A stretch of DNA of 64,000 nucleotides from Pseudomonadota bacterium (GCA_947455195.1 CANGMI010000007.1:276875-340874), one strand, 5' to 3'; counted from the stretch's first letter, positions 1 to 9,466 are shown. Notes: generated from the letters alone by a model not told the origin. Made by a program: numbers and translations.

Positions 1-18
1 GCGATTGGCAGTGTACGA

Positions 19-786
19 ATGTCGCTGTCCCCAGTCTGGTTGATCGGTATCGCGGTGCTCTCCTTCATCGGGTGGGTGCCCTTGCCCGCACGGGCCGCTG
101 AAGTGAGCGTTGCGGTCGCAGCCAATTTCACGGCGCCGCTGCAAAAGATTGCCGCGGCGTTCGAGAAGGCCACGGGCCACCGAGCCATTCTGGCTTTTGG
201 TTCGACCGGGGCCTTCCAGGCCCAGATCCGCAATGGCGGACCCTTTCAGCTATTGCTGGCTGCCGACCGGATCGTGCCAGCCCAGCTCGAGGCGGATGGT
301 TACGGCGTGCCCGGGACGCGGTTCACCTACGCCATTGGCCGACTGGTGCTGTGGAGCCGCAACCCGACCCTCGTTGATGATCGCGGCGAGGTATTGCGCT
401 CTGGCCGCTTCGAGCGCATCGCCATCGCCAATCCCAAGCTGGCGCCCTACGGCACGGCCGCCATCGAAGTCCTTGCCCGTATGGGCGTCCTCGAGGCCGT
501 TCATTCGAGGATCGTTCACGGGGAGAACATCACGCAGACCTGGCAGTTCGTGGCCAGTGGCAATGCGCAGATCGGATTCGTGGCCTTGTCCCAGGTAAAG
601 CGTGATGGACGCCTCGTCGAGGGATCTGCCTGGATCGTGCCTGATCGTCTCCATGAGCCGATGCGTCAGGATGCGCTGCTCCTCAAGCCCGGTCGGGACA
701 ATCCCGCAGCCCGTGCGCTCCTGAAGTACTTGCGAGGCGAGGCGGCCCGTGCGGTGATTCTCGACTTCGGATACGCGCTGCCCTGA
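19..786 (+). CDS. modA: ModA-like periplasmic molybdate-binding protein
   Basis: This is a 255-residue periplasmic substrate-binding protein of the ModA family, which delivers molybdate to an ABC importer. Residues 1-26 form a signal peptide ending ARA-AEV. The mature N-terminus has the ModA-type VAVAAN segment (about 31-36), followed by FGSTG near residue 60. The frame stays open to the left edge, so a slightly earlier start is possible, but the ATG at 19 sits directly before the signal peptide. No modB or modC is seen; they could lie to the left. Several molybdenum-using genes occur 10 kb downstream, but no direct link is shown. The ligand (molybdate, tungstate or another oxyanion) is inferred from the family. 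Confidence 0.8.
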   Translation: MSLSPVWLIGIAVLSFIGWVPLPARAAEVSVAVAANFTAPLQKIAAAFEKATGHRAILAFGSTGAFQAQIRNGGPFQLLLAADRIVPAQLEADGYGVPGTRFTYAIGRLVLWSRNPTLVDDRGEVLRSGRFERIAIANPKLAPYGTAAIEVLARMGVLEAVHSRIVHGENITQTWQFVASGNAQIGFVALSQVKRDGRLVEGSAWIVPDRLHEPMRQDALLLKPGRDNPAARALLKYLRGEAARAVILDFGYALP

Positions 787-949
787 GGGCTGTGAAACGG
801 TCGATGATCTGCACGAGCAGCAGAACCAGGGTTCGGCTCTGGCGAGTCGTGCCCCCAAGCCGTGATTCAACGGGCAGGCGAAGGATATCCAGTCATGTCG
901 AGCGTCCCATGCTTGTGATCAAACGGCTCTCGTGTTGCCTCGATGTCCA

Positions 950-2215
950 TCACCAGTCGGTGCCCGATACCGTCTTGTGGCGCTCGGCAAAGAATGTCTC
1001 GACAAGCCGCACCCACAGCGAGGCGCCGATCGGCAGACACGCGTCATTGAAATCGAAATGCGGGTTGTGCACGTTGCACGGCCCGGCCGGTACGCCATTC
1101 GCATGGCCGTTGTCGCCGTTGCCGATCATGAGGTAGCAGCCGGGCACCTGCTGCAGCATGAAGGCGAAGTCTTCGCTGCCAGGCACGGGGGCGGCATCTG
1201 CGTGGACGTGGTCGGCGCCGAGTAGCGCCGAGGCCACGCGGGCTGCGAGAGCTGCCTCGGCCGCGCTGTTGACCAGTACAGGGTAACCCCGCTCGGCTTC
1301 GATCTCGACCCGCAGGCCGAACGCGCTTGCCTGGCCTTGTGCAATCGCAGCGATCCGCTCGTGCACGGTGTCGCGCACCGGGGGCGACAGCGATCGCACG
1401 CTCAGTTCCAGTTCGGCTGTTTCAGCGATGACGTTGTAGAAACGTCCGGCCTGGAGCCGACCGACGGTAATGACCGCCATGTCCGATACCGGATCGATGT
1501 TGCGGGCGACGATGCTCTGCAACGCAAGCACGGTGGCCGCAGCCGGCAGCGACGGATCGTTGGCGAGGTGGGGCATGGCGCTGTGCCCGCCCTTGCCGTG
1601 GAAGCGGATCAGCACCTTGTCGGAGGACGCGAGAAACGGCCCTTGGCGCAGGTAGACGTGCCCGACGGGCATCCCCGGATAGTTGTGCAAGGCAAACAAG
1701 GCATCGCAGGGAAAGCGCTCGAAGAGCCCTTCGCTCATCATCCGGCGTGCGCCGCCCCCGCCGCCCAACTCTTCGGCAGGTTGGAAGATGAGGTGCAGGG
1801 TGCCTGCGCTTCCGGCAGCACCCTTGCGTACGCTCGTGGCGATCGTGCGTGCCGCGCCCAGCAGCATCGCCGTGTGCCCGTCATGCCCGCAGGCGTGCAT
1901 GCGGCCCGGCCGCTGGCTCGCCCAGGGCAGGCCGGTGCATTCATCGACAGGCAGGGCATCCATGTCGGCCCGAATGCCAAGGCGGGGTGCATGGGCATGG
2001 TCCCCCCAGCGCAGCGTGCCTACGACGCCGGTGACGGCGATGCCGGGTGTGACCTCGTAACCGAGGAGGCGCAACTGCTCGGCCACCAGTTGCGCCGTAT
2101 CGTGCTCTTCGAAGCCCAGTTCGGGGTTGCGGTGAATCGCACGACGCCACGCCTGCATGGCGCTCAGCGTGTCCTCATCCGCCACTGAGGCTTGCCGATG
2201 TTCGGTCGAATCCAT
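950..2215 (-). CDS. M20 family amidohydrolase (hippurate/N-acyl-amino-acid hydrolase type)
   Basis: This 421-residue cytoplasmic metallo-amidohydrolase of the M20D (HipO/AbgB/IAA-amino-acid hydrolase) type should split N-acyl amino acids into an acid and a free amino acid. Visible are the metal-binding segments RADMDALPVDE (82-92) and HACGHDGH (107-114, with C109, H111 and H114) and the catalytic EE pair in PAEELGG (148-149). It lies 22 bases after dadA on the same strand, and a Bug receptor lies upstream, so a Bug-dadA-M20 operon is likely. An acylated or D-amino acid could be imported, deacylated and oxidised by this set. The exact substrate cannot be read from sequence. Confidence 0.88.
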   Translation of the reverse strand: MDSTEHRQASVADEDTLSAMQAWRRAIHRNPELGFEEHDTAQLVAEQLRLLGYEVTPGIAVTGVVGTLRWGDHAHAPRLGIRADMDALPVDECTGLPWASQRPGRMHACGHDGHTAMLLGAARTIATSVRKGAAGSAGTLHLIFQPAEELGGGGGARRMMSEGLFERFPCDALFALHNYPGMPVGHVYLRQGPFLASSDKVLIRFHGKGGHSAMPHLANDPSLPAAATVLALQSIVARNIDPVSDMAVITVGRLQAGRFYNVIAETAELELSVRSLSPPVRDTVHERIAAIAQGQASAFGLRVEIEAERGYPVLVNSAAEAALAARVASALLGADHVHADAAPVPGSEDFAFMLQQVPGCYLMIGNGDNGHANGVPAGPCNVHNPHFDFNDACLPIGASLWVRLVETFFAERHKTVSGTDW

Positions 2216-2237
2216 GGGGTTCAGGCTCCGGTGTGGC

Positions 2238-3545
2238 TCATCGCGTGTGCCTTGCGGGCAACGTCATCGGGCCTCTGCCAACCGGGCGCTCAAGCCCCAC
2301 GAAGTCAAAATCGATCTCTGGTTCGAGCTTGCTCACGATGCGGGCAATGCTCTTTCCCGACCCGCAGGCGTGGGTCCAGCCGAGGGTTCCGTGTCCGGTA
2401 TTCAGGTAGAGGTTGGGCAGTTTCGATCGTCCGATGATCGGTACGTTGCTGGGGGTGGCCGGCCGGAGGCCGGTCCAGAACTGCGCCTGCCGCGTGTCGC
2501 CCGCGCCCGGGAAGAGGTCTTCGACCCGACGCACGATGGCTTCGCAGCGCACGCGGTTCAGGTCGCGATCGTACCCATTGAATTCGGCCGTACCAGCGAT
2601 GCGCAGCCGGTTGCCCAGTCGCGAAAACACGAGCTTGTGCTCATCGTCGGTGAGCGAAACCTGGGTGGCAAGCCTGGCGTCTGCCACTGGCATCGTCACC
2701 GAGTAGCCTTTCGCCGGGTAGATCGGCAGGCGGATACCCAGCGGCTTCACGAGCAATGGACTGAGCGAACCCAGCGCCACGATGTACGCGTCGCCGCGCA
2801 CCTGCTGGAAGCGGCCTTCCGCATCGGTTGCCTCGACGTGGTCGATCGCACCGCTCGCCTCGCGCAACGCCGTCACCGTGTGGCTCATGCGGAACTCGAC
2901 GCCATCGAGTTCGCAGCGGGCCACCAGCCCGCGGGCGAACCGATTGGCGTCACCCGATTCGTCTTCGGCGGTGTAGGTCGCACCCGCCAGTCGCGGACGC
3001 ATGTGGGTCAGTGCCGGTTCGATGCGGACGGCCTCGTCGGCTGAAATCACCCGGCGCTCGCACCCCAGCGCACGCATCTGGGCAGCCGGTGCCTCGGCCG
3101 CCTCGAACTCCTTTTCGCTGGTATAGAAGTGAAGGATGCCCTGGGTGCGCTGGTCGTAGTCGAGCCCCATCGCATCACGCAACTGCCGCAGCGAGTCGCG
3201 GCTGTAGGTGCCCAGCCGAACGATCTGCTCGATGTTGTGACGGGTACGCGCGGGAGTGCATTCGCGCAGGAACTGCAGGCCCCAGAGCCACTGCCGCACG
3301 TCGGCCCGCAGCCGGAAGAGCAGCGGCGCATCCTCGCGTCCGAGCCATTTGACGAGCTTCAACGGGGCTCCCGGATTGGCCCACGGCTCCGCGTGGCTCA
3401 CCGAGATCTGACCGCCGTTGGCAAAGCTGGTTTCCGAGGCTGGTGTCGCCTGGCGGTCGAGCACGATCACGTCATGACCGGCCTGGCGCAGGTAGTAGGC
3501 CGAGGTGACGCCGAGCAAGCCGGCACCTAGAACGATGACTTTCAT
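2238..3545 (-). CDS. dadA: D-amino acid dehydrogenase (FAD-dependent)
   Basis: This 435-residue DAO-fold flavoenzyme matches DadA, which oxidises D-amino acids to 2-oxo acids and passes the electrons to the respiratory chain at the inner membrane. The FAD-binding fold starts at once with VIVLGAGLLG (G7-x-G9-x-x-G12), followed by an acidic residue at the end of the second strand (VLDRQ). The C-terminal FAD segment near NTGHGTLGWT is typical of DadA. A GAGGAG ribosome site lies 8 bases before the ATG. It is the middle gene of the proposed Bug-dadA-M20 operon. The family also holds sarcosine and other amine oxidases, so the substrate is a family-level assignment. Confidence 0.87.
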   Translation of the reverse strand: MKVIVLGAGLLGVTSAYYLRQAGHDVIVLDRQATPASETSFANGGQISVSHAEPWANPGAPLKLVKWLGREDAPLLFRLRADVRQWLWGLQFLRECTPARTRHNIEQIVRLGTYSRDSLRQLRDAMGLDYDQRTQGILHFYTSEKEFEAAEAPAAQMRALGCERRVISADEAVRIEPALTHMRPRLAGATYTAEDESGDANRFARGLVARCELDGVEFRMSHTVTALREASGAIDHVEATDAEGRFQQVRGDAYIVALGSLSPLLVKPLGIRLPIYPAKGYSVTMPVADARLATQVSLTDDEHKLVFSRLGNRLRIAGTAEFNGYDRDLNRVRCEAIVRRVEDLFPGAGDTRQAQFWTGLRPATPSNVPIIGRSKLPNLYLNTGHGTLGWTHACGSGKSIARIVSKLEPEIDFDFVGLERPVGRGPMTLPARHTR

Positions 3546-3632
3546 GCCGCTTTCTCCTCGAGCAGATCGCCGCTCAGTGGCGGTAGGGGTGAGGTTGTCG
3601 AATGCTGGGTGTGTTGCGGTCGATCGGGTCGA

Positions 3633-4631
3633 TCATTGCGGTTGCAGATCGATCGACTTGGCGATGGCACGGAATTGTGCGGTGCCATCGGCATAAGCCC
3701 GACCGACGGCATCAAGGGGCAGCGGCGAGGCCAGGAGGAGGCTGTGCGCTTCGAGGGCGGTGCGCACGACCGGGTCGTTGAGGGTGTCGCTGATCGCCCG
3801 GTGCAGGCGTTGCACCACGGGCTCCGGGGTGTCCTTCTTCACGAAGTACCCTGTCCAGATGTTGAACGTGAAGTCCTTCAGCGACCGGGTCTCGCTGATG
3901 GCCGGGGTGTTCCGGACGCTCTCGAGGCGCTCCTTGTTGAGCATCGCCAGCACCTTCAGCTTGCCTGACCGCGCAAATTCGTCGTAGCGCCGCCCGTAAG
4001 GCCCGAGAAAGAGGTCTACTTCGCCCGCCAGCAGATCCTGCTCGGCCGGCTGTGCCCCCTTGTAGGGGACGTGCACCATCGGAATGCCACTGAGTTTCGA
4101 CAGTTGCTCGCCGAGCAGGTGATAGAACGAGCCGATGCCAACGCTTGCGTAGGTGACGGGCTTTCCATCGGCAGCTGCCTTGCGCGCATGGTCGAGAAAT
4201 TCGTCCACGCTGGTGGCGGCGATGTCCTTGCGGGTCAGAAAGGCGATCTGCGCCGTTGCGATCATCTGCACCAGCCGAAAGTCTTCGCTGCGGAACTTGA
4301 CGGCTGCCATGGCCAGTGGTCCGAGGATCAGTTCATTGGGCGAGCCCTGAAAGAGCATGTAGCCGTCCGAGGGGGCGGCCAGCACCTTGCCCGCGCCAAT
4401 CGAGCCGCTGGCACCGCCTACGTTGTCGACGATCACGGGTTGACCCAGTTGCTTGCCGATGGCTGTGTTGACGGTACGCGCGATGATGTCCGACAGGCCC
4501 CCGGCCGGGTAGGGCACAACCAGCCAGACCGGCTTGGTCGGAAAGGGCTGCGCCGTGGCGGTGGCACTGGATGCGAGGCCAGCCCCCAGCGAACACAGAA
4601 CGACGATCAGGGAACGGAAGTTCAGTGTCAT
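3633..4631 (-). CDS. Bug/TctC family periplasmic solute-binding receptor (1)
   Basis: This periplasmic receptor of the Bug (TctC) family, about 332 residues, binds small carboxylates or related compounds. The ATG at 4631 is chosen because a GGAG site precedes it and the signal peptide (about 1-28, ending ATA-QPFPTKP) starts there; the frame is open further upstream. Family marks are PFPTKPVWLVVPYPAGG after the signal peptide, VDNVGGASG near residue 80 and HVPYKGAQPA near 165. No TctA or TctB membrane protein is nearby, as is usual for Bug receptors in Burkholderiales. It reads away from the LysR gene at 4775 and leads the dadA-M20 run, 87 bases upstream of dadA. Confidence 0.88.
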   Translation of the reverse strand: MTLNFRSLIVVLCSLGAGLASSATATAQPFPTKPVWLVVPYPAGGLSDIIARTVNTAIGKQLGQPVIVDNVGGASGSIGAGKVLAAPSDGYMLFQGSPNELILGPLAMAAVKFRSEDFRLVQMIATAQIAFLTRKDIAATSVDEFLDHARKAAADGKPVTYASVGIGSFYHLLGEQLSKLSGIPMVHVPYKGAQPAEQDLLAGEVDLFLGPYGRRYDEFARSGKLKVLAMLNKERLESVRNTPAISETRSLKDFTFNIWTGYFVKKDTPEPVVQRLHRAISDTLNDPVVRTALEAHSLLLASPLPLDAVGRAYADGTAQFRAIAKSIDLQPQ

Positions 4632-4774
4632 GACGGCACTCCAGGCTAGGCAGGTCGGTTGCGTTTCAGGGCATTGACCGAAAGAGGCTAGTACGTCCCG
4701 TATCATTCGTCCAATGCATTAATTCGATCATTTTCATGAGTTGAAATCATCTTTTCGCCGAGGGGAGGCGTATC

Positions 4775-5764
4775 GTGAATCTGAGACAGCTCGAACATCT
4801 TCTGGCGATCGCCGAGACCGGATCCTTCAGTCGCGCCGCCGACCGTTCCTTCATCACGCAGTCGGCGCTCAGTCGCAGCATCCAGTCCCTCGAGGTGGAA
4901 TTGGGCGCACCCCTTCTCGATCGCATCGGCAAGCGCAACGAGTTGACCAGCCTCGGTCAGGACATCGTCGCCCGCTCCCGCGACATCCTGCGGGCCGTCG
5001 ATGACGTGCGCCGCAAGGCCGAACTGCTCCGGCAAGGCGAAGGCGGCACCATTCGGGTCGGACTCGGGTCCGGACCGGGTGCGCTGTTGATGACCCCGCT
5101 ACTGTGTCACGTGGCCACCGACCATGCCGGGGTTGGCGTGGATATATCGCGCGGTTCGACCGAACTGCAGCTGCTGCAACTGCGCGCTCGCGAGCTCGAT
5201 GCGCTGGTGATTGATGCGCGTCGCGTTGCGCCGGCAGCCGACCTGCAGATTGAGGTGCTGACCGAGATGCGCACGGCGTTCGTCTGTCGCAGCGATCATC
5301 CGCTGGCCCTGCGTCGCGCCGTCACCTTCGATGACATTCTCGCCTATCCGGTCGCGACCACGCCGCTTTCCAGGGAGGTTGCGCGCCTCCTCGTTGCCCA
5401 GTACGGTCCGCAGGCTGACCCGGCCCGCATGGCAACGCTGCGCTGCGAGGACATCACCAGCCTCATCGACACCGTCGCGCGAACGCGTGCGGTTTATCTC
5501 GGCATTGTCGCTGCGGCACGCCAGGGCATCGAATCGGGCCAATTGGCAGAGCTCCCGATCGATCCACCCGTGCGTGCAGTCGCCCGCTTTGCCTGCGTGA
5601 CGCTGGCCGATCGAACACAGGCACCCGTGATGAGTCTCTTCAGGCAATTCGTCCTCGAGCGTCTGACGGATGTTCCGCAGCAGCATGCGCGAGTGACAAG
5701 AGCGCGTCGAGCACCTCGGACGGTGGCCGGTCGAGCTGCCGACACGCCCGCGCGCGGCCATTGA
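4775..5764 (+). CDS. LysR family transcriptional regulator
   Basis: This 329-residue LysR-type regulator has the N-terminal winged helix-turn-helix in residues 1-60 (MNLRQLEHLLAIAETGSFSR, then QSALSRSIQSLE) and a C-terminal effector-binding domain of two alpha/beta lobes. The start is GTG at 4775, with a GGGGAGG ribosome site 6 bases before it. It is divergent from the Bug-dadA-M20 run, with 143 bases between, which is the classic layout for a LysR protein that controls the opposite operon and itself. The effector is unknown; an amino acid or acyl-amino acid would fit the neighbours. Confidence 0.88.
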   Translation: MNLRQLEHLLAIAETGSFSRAADRSFITQSALSRSIQSLEVELGAPLLDRIGKRNELTSLGQDIVARSRDILRAVDDVRRKAELLRQGEGGTIRVGLGSGPGALLMTPLLCHVATDHAGVGVDISRGSTELQLLQLRARELDALVIDARRVAPAADLQIEVLTEMRTAFVCRSDHPLALRRAVTFDDILAYPVATTPLSREVARLLVAQYGPQADPARMATLRCEDITSLIDTVARTRAVYLGIVAAARQGIESGQLAELPIDPPVRAVARFACVTLADRTQAPVMSLFRQFVLERLTDVPQQHARVTRARRAPRTVAGRAADTPARGH

Positions 5765-5875
5765 CTTGATCGACCGCACCGTTGGTGCATACTCGCGGCG
5801 GGTGCGGGCACCAGGCCTCCCCGCTGCGATGCAATCGTGCAGCAGAACAAGAAGCAGGTTGGGGAGATGGACTGC

Positions 5876-7645
5876 ATGTCAGACGATATCGGGTTGCGGC
5901 GCGAAGCCGCAGCCGGATGGCTCGATAGGCTCGCGCAGACACTGGCCGGGCGTGATTTCAATGGCATCCGTCAACTGGTGCATCCTGACGGGTACTGGCG
6001 TGATCTGCTCACGTTTGGCTGGTCGTTCTGGAATGCGCATCGGCCCGATGCGATCGCGGTGCGGCTGGCCGAAGGCTTCGAGGGCAATCCGGCCTCGGCA
6101 TTCAGGCTCGAAGGGGAACCCTTCGCGGGGATGCTGGGCGAGCATGCGAGCACCATCGAGTTTTTCTTTGCCTTCGATACGCCGATTGCCCACGGACGCG
6201 GATTCGCTCGACTCGTGCCCGATGCAGCTGATGCAAGCGATTCAGGGGCGCCCAAGGCCTGCACCGTGCTCACGGCGATGCGCGAACTGAAAGCCTATCC
6301 GGAGTCGATCGGCAGGCATCGCACGCGCTACGCCACCGAGGCGCTCGCTGGCACGACGAGCGATTTCGATCCGGCGCAGGACAATCCCGATGTGGTCGTC
6401 ATCGGGGGCGGACAGTCAGGCCTGATGGCCGCAGCGCGTCTGCAGCAACTGGGTGTGCGCACGCTGGTCGTCGATCGCTCGGCGCGCCTGGGTGACGTGT
6501 GGCGCCGTCGCTATCGCGGTTTGAAGCTGCACAACGAACTGTGCATGAATCATTTTCCGTACATGCCGTTTCCGGAGAACTGGCCTGCCTACATCCCCAA
6601 GGATCAGGTGGCCGACTGGCTCGAGGTCTATGCCACCTGCATGGGGCTTCATGTGGCGATGGGCACCGAATTTCTCGGTGGCGATTACGATGACGAGGCT
6701 GGCCGATGGACCGTTCGGCTGCGCCGGCCTGATGGCACGCTGCGCGAATTGAAGCCCAGCCACCTGGTCATGGCGCTCGGTGTGAGTGGACTGCCCAACA
6801 TCCCCCGGATCGAGGGGCTCGATCAGTTTCGCGGCGCGGTCTTCCATTCGAGCGGCGAGAGCGATGCGCTCGAGGTCGAGGGACGCTCGGTGCTGGTGGT
6901 GGGTGTGGGTACGAGTGCCCATGACATCGCCCAGAGCATGCACGAGCGCGGTGCCGAGGTGACGATGCTGCAGCGCTCGGCCATCACGGTCGTGAGTCTC
7001 GAGCCCAGTTCGACACGCCCCTATGAACTCTACAGGCGCAACGAGGGTGTGAGGCCGATTGCCGACACCGACCTCATGGCCGCCTCGGTACCCTACAGCT
7101 ATCTTCGGCGCCTGCACGGGCCGCTCAGCCGGCAGATGACCGAGGCTGACAAGCCCTTGCTCGATGGCTTGCGTCGGGCCGGGTTTCTGCTCGACAACGA
7201 CGATGATCTCGGTGGCTACTTCATCAAGCTGCTGCAGACCCAGTCGGGCTACTACCTCAATGTGGGTGGATCCGAACTCATCATCGAGGGCAAGGTGAAG
7301 CTCAAGGTGAGTTCGGGCATCGCCCGTGTGACCGAGGACTCTGTCGTCTTCGACGATGGCAGTACGCTGCGCACCGACGTGATCGCGCTTGCCACTGGCT
7401 ATCAGCCGCTACAGGAGGCGGTTCGTGCGCTGCTGGGCGACGCGGTGGCCGATCGGGTCGGCCCGATCTGGGGTATCGGTGATGACAACGAACTTCAAGC
7501 CATGTATGCCCGTACTGCACAGCCGGGCTTTCACGTGATTGGTGGTGGCTTTGCCGGCGCCCGCGCCTATTCGGCCTACACCGCGATGCTCATCAAGGCC
7601 GAGATCACCGGCCTTCTCGAACGCCAGCGGCTGACCGCCGCCTGA
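5876..7645 (+). CDS. FAD-dependent monooxygenase with N-terminal NTF2-like domain
   Basis: This is a flavin-containing monooxygenase of about 589 residues. The first 150 or so look like a SnoaL/NTF2-like domain (WLDRLAQTLAGRDFNGIRQL, then YWRDLLTFGWSF). After a linker, VVVIGGGQSGLMAA binds FAD and VLVVGVGTSAHDIAQ is the NADPH-binding Rossmann motif. It probably oxygenates a small organic substrate in the cytoplasm. The ATG at 5876 is preferred because GGGGAG lies 9 bases upstream; a GTG at 5837 and an ATG at 5867 are in frame but badly placed. An M24-fold gene follows on the same strand after a 26-base gap, so the two are probably cotranscribed. Confidence 0.82.
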   Translation: MSDDIGLRREAAAGWLDRLAQTLAGRDFNGIRQLVHPDGYWRDLLTFGWSFWNAHRPDAIAVRLAEGFEGNPASAFRLEGEPFAGMLGEHASTIEFFFAFDTPIAHGRGFARLVPDAADASDSGAPKACTVLTAMRELKAYPESIGRHRTRYATEALAGTTSDFDPAQDNPDVVVIGGGQSGLMAAARLQQLGVRTLVVDRSARLGDVWRRRYRGLKLHNELCMNHFPYMPFPENWPAYIPKDQVADWLEVYATCMGLHVAMGTEFLGGDYDDEAGRWTVRLRRPDGTLRELKPSHLVMALGVSGLPNIPRIEGLDQFRGAVFHSSGESDALEVEGRSVLVVGVGTSAHDIAQSMHERGAEVTMLQRSAITVVSLEPSSTRPYELYRRNEGVRPIADTDLMAASVPYSYLRRLHGPLSRQMTEADKPLLDGLRRAGFLLDNDDDLGGYFIKLLQTQSGYYLNVGGSELIIEGKVKLKVSSGIARVTEDSVVFDDGSTLRTDVIALATGYQPLQEAVRALLGDAVADRVGPIWGIGDDNELQAMYARTAQPGFHVIGGGFAGARAYSAYTAMLIKAEITGLLERQRLTAA

Positions 7646-7671
7646 ATCCCCACTTCGAAGGAGTGAAGCAC

Positions 7672-8892
7672 ATGCGTGAACGACTCGAACTGCCCCGAAT
7701 GTCGATGGGCGAGCGCGACCGACGCTGGTCGGCGATGCGTGCCGAGATGCGCAAGCGTGGCATCGATTGCCTGGTGCTGTGGGGATGGCCTGCCATGTGG
7801 GACTTCGCCACGGCCAACGCCCGCTATCTGAGTCCGATCGGCGGAAACGCCGAGAACAACACGCTCGTCTTTCCTCTCGAGGGCGAGCCCACGTCCTTCG
7901 TCTTCATGCCCACCTTCATCGATTACTGGCGTCGTGCGCAGGATTGGGTGACGGATGTGCGCTCCCGCAGCGGAAGTTGGGCTGGCACCGTCGTGGCACG
8001 ATTGCGGGAGCTGGGCATGACGGGTGCCACCATCGGCATGGATGGTCTGGCTGGGCCGCTCGACCCCGATGGCTGGTTGCCGCACAGCGTGTTCGAGTCG
8101 ATGAAGACGCAATTGCCCGGTGTGCGGTTCGTCGATCTGGGCGATCTGCTCGAGACTGCACGCGCCGTCAAGAGCGAAGAGGAGATTGCCATGCTCGAGC
8201 GTGCCGCGGGTCTGGGCGATCGCATGCTCGAGGCCTGTGCGCGACGTGCCCGCCCCGGCGTTCGCGAGTCCGAGGTGTACGCCGGCATGATGGAGGCGAT
8301 GCTCGCCGATGGGGGCGAGGAGCCGACACTCTTTCTGTGGGCCTGCGACCGTTATCCGCTACCGCACCCGTTCAGGCTGCCGACGACGCGCCCGATGGAA
8401 GCGCGCGATCTCATCACCTGCGAGATCCATCCGAAGATCGGCGGCTACTTCACCCATGTCGAGCGCACCTTCTGTCTGGGCGAGCCCGACCCGGAGACTC
8501 AACGCATTCACGACGGATGTGTGGCGGCTTTCAATCGCGGCATGGAGGTGTTCGGTCCAGGGCGCCCGATTCGGGCGTCGATGGACGAGGTGAAGCGCGT
8601 GATCGACGATGCCGGCCTCGGCATCTGCGAGACCGGCATCCATGGTCACGGACTCGCCTCGCTCGAATACCCGCGTTATCGCTTTCATGCCTTGCGCGCC
8701 GATCAGGCCGCACTGGCCACCATTGGTGACGAGTTCAGGGCCGGGATGGTGTTCGCGTTCAATATCGATCTGTTTGACCCGAAATGGCGCGACGGACAGA
8801 CCGGTGCGGTGTTCGCCGACACGGTCGTCATCACCGAGACCGGAGCGCGCAGCCTGCATCGATTTCCTCACGCGTTGTGCCGAGTCGGGTGA
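7672..8892 (+). CDS. M24 (pita-bread fold) peptidase-like protein with altered metal site
   Basis: This 406-residue protein has the creatinase-type N-terminal domain and a C-terminal pita-bread domain of the Xaa-Pro peptidase/creatinase family. The usual five metal ligands (D, D, H, E, E) appear mostly changed: the segment around 249-266 has E251 and H262 where Asp is expected, N364 stands at the third acidic site (MVFAFNID), and A382 replaces the final Glu (FADTVVITE). The HGHG histidine is kept. It may be a non-metal hydrolase like creatinase rather than a peptidase. The ATG at 7672 follows AAGGAG by 8 bases. It follows the FAD monooxygenase gene. Confidence 0.78.
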   Translation: MRERLELPRMSMGERDRRWSAMRAEMRKRGIDCLVLWGWPAMWDFATANARYLSPIGGNAENNTLVFPLEGEPTSFVFMPTFIDYWRRAQDWVTDVRSRSGSWAGTVVARLRELGMTGATIGMDGLAGPLDPDGWLPHSVFESMKTQLPGVRFVDLGDLLETARAVKSEEEIAMLERAAGLGDRMLEACARRARPGVRESEVYAGMMEAMLADGGEEPTLFLWACDRYPLPHPFRLPTTRPMEARDLITCEIHPKIGGYFTHVERTFCLGEPDPETQRIHDGCVAAFNRGMEVFGPGRPIRASMDEVKRVIDDAGLGICETGIHGHGLASLEYPRYRFHALRADQAALATIGDEFRAGMVFAFNIDLFDPKWRDGQTGAVFADTVVITETGARSLHRFPHALCRVG

Positions 8893-8900
8893 TCGAAAAG

Positions 8901-8929
8901 GGCCGGTGCGGGCTTCAGTCCGACCGGCC
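8901..8929 (-). terminator. Hairpin at the convergent end of the M24 and marR genes
   Basis: Arms GGCCGGT (8901-8907) and ACCGGCC (8923-8929) pair perfectly, with a further CGG/CCG pairing inside. On the minus strand it is followed by CTTTT, so it suits termination of the marR transcript, although it lies over the last marR codons. It may also slow readthrough from the M24 gene. Confidence 0.5.
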
Positions 8930-9466
8930 GTGCGGTGCCGGTCGTTCCTCGCAGATGGCATTGAGCTTCCGAAGGATCGCCCATGCTGCGGCGCGCTCCT
9001 CGCGCGACAGTCGTCGGATCATGGCAGCCTGCGCGGCCCGTGCCTGGCGGATTGCGCCATCGTGCAACCGGCGACCCGACGGGCTGAGCATGCATACCAG
9101 GCCCTTGCGTGGGGCGTTTGGAACGCTTTCCAGTGTGACCAGATCGAGTCCTTCAAGCTGGCGCAAGGTACGGCTTGCCAGCGATTTGTCGACGACTGCG
9201 GCAGTGACCAGCTCGCTCATCGTCATTTTCGGGTGCTCTGCCACCACGGCCAGGATCCGCCATTGCGACTGGGTGAGGCCGGTCTGTTCGACGTAGGGCT
9301 GGGTGACCGTTCGGCGCAATGCGCTGGCCAGTCTGACCACCTGTGTGGTGATGAAGTCATCGACCCCCAGCCCCTGACCATCCGGTCTGGTGCCATCAGG
9401 TCCCAGCGTGCTCCAGGGATCGGTCGGACGCGCTGGCTGCGCGGTCTGCTTGCGGGAGGGGCTCAT
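8915..9466 (-). CDS. MarR family transcriptional regulator
   Basis: This MarR-type winged-helix repressor has about 183 residues from the ATG at 9466; an in-frame start at 9517 would add 17. The DNA-binding region is visible as TQSQWRILAVVAEHPKMTMSELVTAAVVDKSLASRTLRQLEG (positions about 60-100, described here in parts), with the recognition helix around DKSLASRTLRQLE, and the C-terminal helix carries REERAAAWAIL. It is divergent from the Bug receptor that leads to the molybdenum hydroxylase operon, with 173 bases between, so it is a good candidate regulator of that operon through a small aromatic or carboxylic ligand. The ligand is not predictable. Confidence 0.85.
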   Translation of the reverse strand: MSPSRKQTAQPARPTDPWSTLGPDGTRPDGQGLGVDDFITTQVVRLASALRRTVTQPYVEQTGLTQSQWRILAVVAEHPKMTMSELVTAAVVDKSLASRTLRQLEGLDLVTLESVPNAPRKGLVCMLSPSGRRLHDGAIRQARAAQAAMIRRLSREERAAAWAILRKLNAICEERPAPHGRSD

